A stretch of DNA of 64,000 nucleotides, taken from the NCBI GenBank assembly GCA_022925895.1, contig JAKSYS010000038.1, positions 1 to 64,000 on the forward strand, in the 5' to 3' direction. The DNA comes from Fragilaria crotonensis. Its lineage: Eukaryota; Bacillariophyta; Fragilariophyceae; Fragilariales; Fragilariaceae. The notes under the pieces were generated by a model. The model had not been told where the DNA came from, searched no databases, and saw only the letters and a program-made list of their open reading frames with translations. Positions 57,429 through 64,000 of this stretch are shown one piece after another. Made by a program: the position numbers and the translations under genes. How positions within the stretch are numbered: position 1 is the first letter of the stretch; each line of letters starts with the position of its first letter.

Positions 57429-58640
57429 TTGCGTCGACAGCGACAAGTCCTCCAGCGCTGCTGCGACTGCTCGAGATCATCGACCTGTGCCCTGGCACGG
57501 CCGACAGCTCGCTCACAAGCTTGTCCCTGCCGAGTTGCGAACAAGCGCTGCACTTCGTGCAGCTGCTTCAACAACTGCCAGAACAAGCGAGCGCCGCTGC
57601 CGCCGCCGACGACAGCGACCCTCCGATGCTTCTTCACCAGTCCCGGCGCAACTGCGACCACAGAGCCCACCCCAGCAATCGAATCCGCCCCCCCAGCTGC
57701 CGTTCCGACCGCGACCGAGATCCCCCCAGCGCTTTCCCCGACATCCCGACAACCATCCGCACCGACGATCGACGTCGACGGTGACGTCGGCATGACCCCG
57801 GAACCACTGGATCGGACCCCCGCTCCGACGCCTGAAGACGACAACGACGACCCCTCCTTGCCCGCCCCGACGGATACAGAGACGGCCGCCGACGCTGGCG
57901 AGGACCCGATTCCTGCTTGTCCCCCCGTGACAGTGGCAGCGGCCAATAGGGCCAACGCCACTGCACGGGAAGATCCAGAGGCGGCCCCCGGACCGGCGGT
58001 AACGCCGGACGCGGGGGCCGATCTGCCCGGCTACTTTGTAACCGCGGCAGATCGCCTTCTGGATTCCGCCTACGGAGACCACGTCCACGATAACGCCGGG
58101 ACGCATCTCCAGGGCGGCTTCTCCGATGACGCGCTGTGGCAGCGCCGATGGAGGAGGATGGCACAGATCGCCACCACCCGCTACCAGGCCCCGCTGGTAG
58201 AGTGGGAGGCGTTTCATTGCCATCCTCACCTCCGAGTTCCGGGCGTACGCGAACGCCGCTGGAACTCGGAACGCCCCTGGTGTTCGTCGCAACAGTGTTG
58301 CAGACGACACAAGGGGTTCGTCGCGCCAAGGACATTCGTTCGCGCCTCGCGCAACGAATGGACTTGTGGGACCAAGGCCACTTCAAGGCCTTGGTCGACG
58401 ACGCCGAGGGGAAGTCCTTTCGACAACCCTCCTCCCGTCCACCCGACGCCGAGGCGCAAGCTCGTTCCTACAACGCACGCGTCCTTTCCGGCAGACTTCG
58501 CTCCTCGTGCGAACGCTCACCAACCGCTCCGGGTGGCGTCCGCCAGCCTGACGACCTCTGCACGAAGTCAGGCCGCCCCGTGTGGCAGGTGCTTCAGGAG
58601 AAGCACCCGGCCCTTCGCGACCCGACCTCTGTGGGGATAA
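57429..58640 (+). pseudogene. N-terminal part of the GC-rich LINE: Cys cluster and linker
   Basis: The frame opens with a Cys-rich motif (CCDCSRSSTCALARPT, then ACPCRVANKRCTSCSCFNNC), about 45 residues with ten cysteines, reminiscent of the tesmin/TSO1 CXC type or the Cys clusters at the start of related elements. It should bind nucleic acid. A Pro/Ala/Thr/Asp-rich linker of about 180 residues follows, then conserved GYFVTAADRLLDSAYGD and WQRRWRRMAQIATTRYQAPL before the frame is lost near 58205. The next conserved part (RSRLAQRMDLWDQGHFKALV) continues in another frame at 58340-58400. Confidence 0.6.
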
Positions 58641-61064
58641 GGATGGGGCCTTCGAACCCTATCCCGATCTCCCTGCCCCCATCCCTGTGTGTGTCACACA
58701 GGACGACGTGGAGGCGATCTCCCCACGGCTCGCCGGCGCCGCCGGACCCGGCGGCACCGACGCCGTCGACCTGGCCAACTGGCTACTTCGCTTCGGACGC
58801 GAGTCCGAAGCGCTGCGTGAGGAGATGGCAGCCTGGACCAACTGGCTCGCCAACACCTCGCCGCCTTGGGCGGCCTACCGCGCCGTGATGGCGAATCGCC
58901 TGGTTGCACTCGACAAGCAACCTGGCACTCGCCCGGTTGGCATCGGCGAAGTGTACCGTCGCCTGTGGGCCAAATGCCTTTTGAAGGCAATAGGCTCACA
59001 GGCAACGGCCGCGTGCGGCAACTTCAACCTCTGTGCCGGCCTCCAGGCCGGCATCGAAGGCGCCGTACACGCCGTGCGTGACGTCTTCACCGACCCCTCG
59101 TTGATTCCTGCACCGCCACCCAACTCGCAGGCCGACGATGACCCCCTCACGCAAGCTCCCGAGCCCCCGATGACTGAGCGGCCCCCCGTCCCCCTCGCCG
59201 ACATGACGCTGGACGAGGCCTTCGCGGCCATCGCCGACGACGTGGGCCTCTCCTCGGCCGAAGCCTCGGCCGTCCTCCTGGTCGACGCGACCAACGGCTT
59301 CAACGAGCTCGGCCGCAAGGCCATGCTCTGGACCGTGCGGCATCGCTGGGCCAACGGTGCCCGGTTCAGTTTCAACTGCTACCGGCACTCGGCCCAACTC
59401 CTCCTGCGTCGGCGCGGCGACGACTGCGCGATCATCCTCGCGCGAGGGGGTCACTCAGGGTGACCCCTCTATGGTGCTGTACGGCCTCGCGCTGACGCCG
59501 CTCGCCGAGACCATTCGAGCGGCCGTCCCCACGGTCGCCCAGCCATGGTACGCGGACGACGCAGCCATGGCAGGCCCCGTCGACGGCATCGCCGACGCAC
59601 AGCGCCTCCTGCTCGAACTCGGGCCGCGCCGCTACTTCCCGAGCCGGAGAAGTCGATCCTCGTCGTTCCGCTCGCAACGCTGCCCACTGCCCTCGCTTCG
59701 CTGACGGAATTCAATTTCCGACACGAGGAAGGGCACCGCTACCTGGGCGGCTTCGTGGGATCGGGCGCCGCCGAGGCGGCTTGGGTGGACCCCCAAATCC
59801 AGCAATGGATAGAGGGCGTCCACTGCCTCGCGGCGGTGGCGAGGAGGTACCCGCAGACCGCTTACGCTGGTCTGTCGCAGTCACTCCAATCGGAGGGTAC
59901 CTCCAGCGCGTGACGCCGGACATCGCGCCCGCCTTCGCACCGCTGGAGGCCGCCATCGCGACCGCCTTCTTGCCGGCCCTCCTGACACGTCGGTCGAGGA
60001 GGTCGCCAAACCCGCCCCTCCTCGCCCTCCCCACGATTGGGAGGACTGGGCATCCCAGACCCGACGACGACGGGGAGTTCTGCTACGCTGCCTCGACAGC
60101 GAGCACGAACCTCCTCCAAGCCTCACTGGTGACTGGCGCCCCGCTCTGCTGCGCAACGGCGCACCGGCGCGACGCCTCCACCAATCGACTCGCGGCGAAA
60201 ACGCATCAGCGCCACGCCACCGAGGGCCGGCTGGCCGCGATCCTCGAAGGCTCGCGACCGATGGAGAGGCGGCGCATCATCCGGTCAGCGGCGACCGGCG
60301 CGTGGCTCTCCACCCGGCCGAACCTCCTCAACGGCTCGGACCTCTCGGCCGAGGAGTTCCGCGATGGGGTCCGCCTTCGTCTAGGCCTGACCCCCACCTC
60401 CCTCCCACCCCGATGCGACGGATGCGGTGAACGCTTCACGACGGAGCACGCCATGTCCTGTCGCAAAGGGGGGCTGATCCTCCACCGCCACAACGACCTC
60501 GTGGCGACATGGGGGCAGCTATGCGGCCAGGCGCACACCCCCTCCACTGTCTCTGACGAACCCCTCATCCACACGAGTCAGGACGTGCGAGCGGCAGGCG
60601 CCACCTGCACCGAGCCCACCCCAGAACTCCGCGGCGACATCGCTGTCCACGGTTTCTGGACCCGAGGCACCACGGCGATCTTCGATGTCCGCGTCACCGA
60701 CACGGACGCCCCATCGAATCGCAACACCACCCCGGAGAAGGTCCTCCTGCGTCACGAGAAGGAGAAGAAGGCGAAATACGGCGCGCTCTGCATTGCGCGA
60801 CGCCGTACCTTCACTCCCCTCGTGTTCTCCGTGGACGGAATGCAAGGCGTGGAGGCAACCGCCGCTTCGCGGCGGCTAGCCTCCAGCCTCGCTTCCAAAT
60901 GGAGGCGATCGTACTCTGAGGTGTGTGGCTTCGTACGATCGCGCCTCGCGATCGCCCTGGTCCGCTCCGCGAGCCGCTGCCTACGCGCCGATCGCAACCC
61001 GATGCGCCGAACCCCCTTCCCGATATGGGACTGTGGAGCGGGCCTCGGCCTCTATCGCATGTAA
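58582..61064 (+). pseudogene. Reverse transcriptase and restriction-like nuclease of the GC-rich LINE
   Basis: The RT starts with AGAAGPGGTDAVDLANWLLRFG and RLVALDKQPGTRPVGIGEVY, followed by AKCLLKAIGSQATAACG, VLLVDATNGFNELGRKAML (first catalytic Asp), REGVTQGDPSM and WYADDA (about 59546-59563, catalytic Asp pair). ILVVPLATLPTALASL, GHRYLGGFVGS and RRYPQTAYAGLSQSL follow. The C-terminal part has CDGCGERFTTEHAMSC (CCHC finger, about 60411), then GGLILHRHND. A nuclease-like core reads RGDIAVHGFW, IFDVRVTDTD and HEKEKKAKY (60630-60790). Frame changes lie near 59450, 59630 and 59900. LINE family by motif order; activity lost unless these are consensus errors. Confidence 0.75.
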
Positions 61065-61617
61065 CTGACGTGCCCCATCGCCCCTGCCCCCGCTCCCGCT
61101 GCCGAACGACGCATTCCCATGGAGCACGCCCCGGATTCTGGATTTTCGGATGTATAGCACTGGCGGACCGCTACGCGATGCCTACGGCACTGTTGTACCG
61201 GCCCATTCATACACACATCAATCATACATAGCATAGCTCAGTCCCACGTAACATACATAGCACCCAACACACACGCACGCACAAAGCAAATTTAAAAAGG
61301 AGTAGGATATACCCACCCCAAAATAAGAGTACAGTAAAATCATACGGGGACCCCCGTTACACTCCCCTACATAATACCACTTCGGTGGAATTTCCGTACT
61401 TTTGTACATGTACAAGTACTGCGAGTGCTGCTGCACGCTGCACTACCTGTACCAGTAGACTCAGTACAGTCGAGTACCGACCCCTATTCCATATGATACC
61501 GTATGTATAGTACAAGTACTCTGTGCACATTGCCGAGGGATATAATGATGCATCATGCCACCAACCACAAGACTCACAGGAAAGCATTGGACAGATTTAT
61601 TGGTGTGTGAGCGGGAT

Positions 61618-63140
61618 TTAGAATACTTCATGAAACCTGGTGCAAATCACAACAGTACCTATGCCATTGCAGCGCACTGGTTCCAGTCGGAGTCGAATTG
61701 GATTGTAAACGCGTAACACACAGGGACCGGGAATGGGTTTTTCCAAGACAATCCAAGCAAAGGTTTCGTCAATTTTCCCCATCACGACAACATGCCGATC
61801 GAGCAAGGGTGTTGAGGTGCCCATAAGTTGAACATCCAGGTAAGGCTTACCCTTTCGAGGATCATGCATGGACATTCTGGACTGTAGTCTTACAATATCC
61901 GCGTTCATAGCAGCGCGCAATTCAGTATACTTTTGCATAAGCGGACCTTGATCTTCTTTTTAGAAGCCGCCTTGATAGAACGTTTGCCAGGTTGATTTGT
62001 TTTGGTTCGTTGATACCACGGTTCTGCATTTTCGTTCAGCTCATAATCGATGTTACTTGTCAATTGTTTACCCAGAAGTGCTGGGGCGAATGATTTGGTA
62101 GATTGCCTCACAGTCATCCTTGAAGCGTTCTCCAAAGAAAATGGTGGCCTGGTTGCCTTGCCTAGTTGCATGGGCCGTTTGGAAGAAGGTGTCCTAAACG
62201 CATCCAACTCGCGTATTCCGATGCGTTCCAATTTCTTCATTCGCCCCGCAATCCAGTGCTGTGGTCTTGTCCCAACGATAGAAGTTAGAGCACTTGTCGA
62301 CTCAGTCCATGGCGTTACAACCCTGGCATGAGAAATCTCTTTTGGAAAGTCGAGCGATTTCCGAAGACGTTTCCGAGACCGCTCCAATTCTATCAGCGCA
62401 TGTTTGCTTAAAGGGATATCATCGTCCATCGACAATCTATTCTGTTTTGGTCTGACCGTCACTGGTGGATGTGATTCCTCTCTAGTTTCATCGTACCAAG
62501 CATCGTCACAATCAGGCCAATCATCCGGAGAAGCTGTTGGGAAGTGAGGTTGTGCGTTTTCGCTTGGTCGTCCGGATTGTGCCACAGGTTCATCACGTGA
62601 ATCGTTGTGAGAATCTTTCAATCCAACATTCTCCATTTCCTGTTTCATCAGCTGTTGTTGCAATACCTGGAAGAGATTTTCTCCGCCATCGCCATTGGCA
62701 CTTGCTTCGCTATCAGAGGAGGAATCTTGTTGTGGCAACGCACGACTGCGACGAGGTAGCGACGCCAAACTCATGGGACTTGCCTGCGTGAACTCGAAGG
62801 GATCCTGATCACAATGCTGCTGTGTGCCGTCGTACACAATCTCCACATCACTTGAATCGTTATCTGTCATGCTGTCGGTGTCTATAGTGTCAAGCGGAGT
62901 ACGCGAGCGACGTGGGACCTTACTTGTCGGATGTTGGATTGTCGTTGCTAGTATTGCTGTTGGTGTAGTTCTGTGGATTTTGGCATGCGCGCCATGTGAA
63001 GGGACGCCTCTGGTCTCTGATATGTCATACTGCCATCTGCCATGGACCATGCAATCAGCGATGGAATTGGCGCGCTCAAATTTGACTTCGAGGGAATGGG
63101 AATCAAACCATGTATGAGAATACTTGCACCACGCTTGCAT
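61618..63140 (-). CDS. Unrecognised acidic protein with a conserved-looking C-terminus
   Basis: Not recognised. The frame runs 63140-61950 and continues, after a one-base change near 61960 in an A/G run, to the stop at 61618, about 500 residues. The first 300 residues are acidic, Ser/Asp-rich and probably disordered, with SMTDNDSSDVEIVYDGT and a Gln-rich helix (FQVLQQQLMKQEME). Basic segments follow (LIELERSRKRLRKSLD, KKLERIGIRELDAF). The last 110 residues look folded and beta-rich: SMHDPRKGKPYLDVQLMGTS, HVVVMGKIDETFAWIVLEKP, CVLRVYNPIRLRLEPVR, VVICTRFHEVF. This part resembles an OB-type fold, so a nuclear DNA- or RNA-associated role is possible, but that is a guess. It is antisense and close to the 3' end of the GC-rich LINE. 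Confidence 0.6.
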
Positions 63141-64000
63141 CGTTTCCTACCCAGCCGAACGCATTCCGTGCACTTAATTCTGGATACTGGTATGAACTCA
63201 TACTGCTACAATTGATGTATTTGGTACTGTACATAGTACAAAGTACTCGAAGTTCTGCAGTCCTTGGCACGGGACCTCTGAACGGTACCAGGTACAAGTA
63301 TCTTTTTGCCGGTAACATAGTACTGTATTGTGGGATCGTGGGATCGTGGGCCATTGGGACGCGGACCGAGGAACGCCATGCTCGTTAGTGAGGCTTCAGT
63401 AGTAAGCGAGACACACGAGCATGATGGTTGCAGGTTTGTAGGAGTCTCGGGTCTCGAGCATATAAAGCGTCGATAGTCGAGACTCGGCACTAAACTACTC
63501 AAGGCACGTAAGCAATATCGCCTAGAAGTCTCGACACCTACTTTTCATATAAACCTTCTACTCGGGCGCGTGCTGGACCACCATTACCTGCTCTAGTGAC
63601 ACGCACCACGTTGTCGGATCGCCAGCAAGAACGTGCTGTGCACTGATGTTCGCGACAGCGAGGCCATGCGCCGACAACCTAGAGTGCAGTAGAAAGCGAT
63701 CGCACAAATAACTATACCTATACGCAGGGATCGATGCTAATACATGGTCTTTTGATAAAAGGCCGTGATGGATTCGATACTGAGCAGGATGATCATCGCG
63801 TGAGGCGCACATCGTCCATAGTACGCAGAGAAACCATTGAAGAATCCCAAAGGACCTTCCTGCTTAAAAACTTTCACACTCGCGTCGATAACTCCTTTGT
63901 GGAAGTTCACCAGTCAAATGGTCTGGGCGTTGATTCATTAAACGCGATTTAATCAAGTCAAATGGGAGCGAAAAGAGTGCAGCAGTGAAACCCTGAATGG
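63141..64000. other. Right-edge spacer, no gene recognised
   Basis: GGTACC, AGTAC and GTAC words lie at 63220-63310. A plus frame at 63734-63952 (72 codons, KNFHTRVDNSFVEVHQ) and an antisense frame at 63558-63812 are open without known motifs. Either could be the edge of a gene that continues beyond the window. Confidence 0.35.

Larger units (their letters stand above)
57120..61360 (+). mobile_element. GC-rich non-LTR retrotransposon with Cys cluster, RT and restriction-like nuclease
   Basis: A block of about 4.2 kb that is far richer in G and C than anything around it. In order on the plus strand are a Cys cluster, a Pro/Ala-rich acidic linker, a reverse transcriptase (with WYADDA) and a C-terminal CCHC finger followed by a PD-(D/E)xK-like nuclease motif. 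This order, with no integrase, LTR or apurinic endonuclease, is that of R2/CRE-type LINEs, whose nuclease directs target-site-specific insertion. The exact clade is not assigned. No poly(A) tail or target duplication could be seen. Several frame changes interrupt it, so it looks inactive, but it is little eroded and probably not old. Confidence 0.75.

Noticed and set aside
57026-60845. Long open frames on the minus strand within the GC-rich block
   Set aside because: They are antisense shadows caused by high GC content (few stops). The plus strand carries all RT and nuclease motifs.
1-64000. CRISPR array, rRNA or tRNA genes
   Set aside because: No regularly spaced palindromic repeat, rRNA-like conserved block or clear cloverleaf with A and B boxes was noticed by eye. 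A dedicated tRNA search was not possible.

Overview
This window reads as nuclear DNA of a diatom, most likely a pennate one. Genes are split by short GT-AG introns of about 50-170 bp and packed closely on both strands. Several proteins begin with a signal peptide followed by a Phe-led, ASAFAP-like plastid-import junction. Copia remnants of the type common in diatom genomes are present, and spacers are full of GTAC-type words. No prokaryotic operon signals were seen.

Layout. 1-13.3 kb is a repeat graveyard with a few genes: a Copia reverse-transcriptase scrap (1-660), an alpha-carbonic anhydrase, an FkbM-type methyltransferase, a decayed Ser/Pro-rich gene, and a broken Copia element (about 5.9-13.2 kb). 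A 5'-truncated LINE-type fragment sits inside that Copia element on the opposite strand. 13.5-27.9 kb is gene-rich: TRAPPC11, a predicted type I membrane protein, a nitroreductase divergent from a CS-SAP protein, a PPR protein, and a LYR-like plus YqgE/AlgH protein. 28-31.3 kb is poor in genes. 31.3-51 kb is again gene-rich: KDEL receptor, an SRP54 M-domain-only protein, a COQ10/START-like plastid protein, a TMEM242-like protein, a TAF10-like histone-fold protein, a plastid protein built of Y-x-F-G-D repeats, a membrane-anchored staphylococcal-type nuclease, a TBC RabGAP, HUS1, and a very large SAC3/GANP protein with an FG-nucleoporin-like N-terminus. 51.5-55.6 kb is a PIF/Harbinger DNA transposon with 43-bp perfect terminal inverted repeats and a TAA target duplication. 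57.1-61.4 kb is a strikingly GC-rich non-LTR retrotransposon with a Cys cluster, reverse transcriptase and a restriction-like nuclease region. 61.6-63.1 kb holds one more unrecognised gene.

The genes serve ordinary cell functions: vesicle traffic (TRAPPC11, TBC, ERD2), mRNA export (SAC3), DNA-damage checkpoint (HUS1), transcription (TAF10-like), and organelle biology (PPR, YqgE-like, SRP-M, COQ10-like, YxFGD protein). They form no obvious pathway cluster.

The most pervasive oddity is that conserved genes are interrupted by single-base frame changes. Most are explained by one missing T or A in a short run, which points to consensus error as much as to decay. Intact genes (HUS1, TBC, nitroreductase, nuclease, COQ10-like, TAF10-like) lie among them. 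All identifications are by eye from conserved motifs; no search was run.
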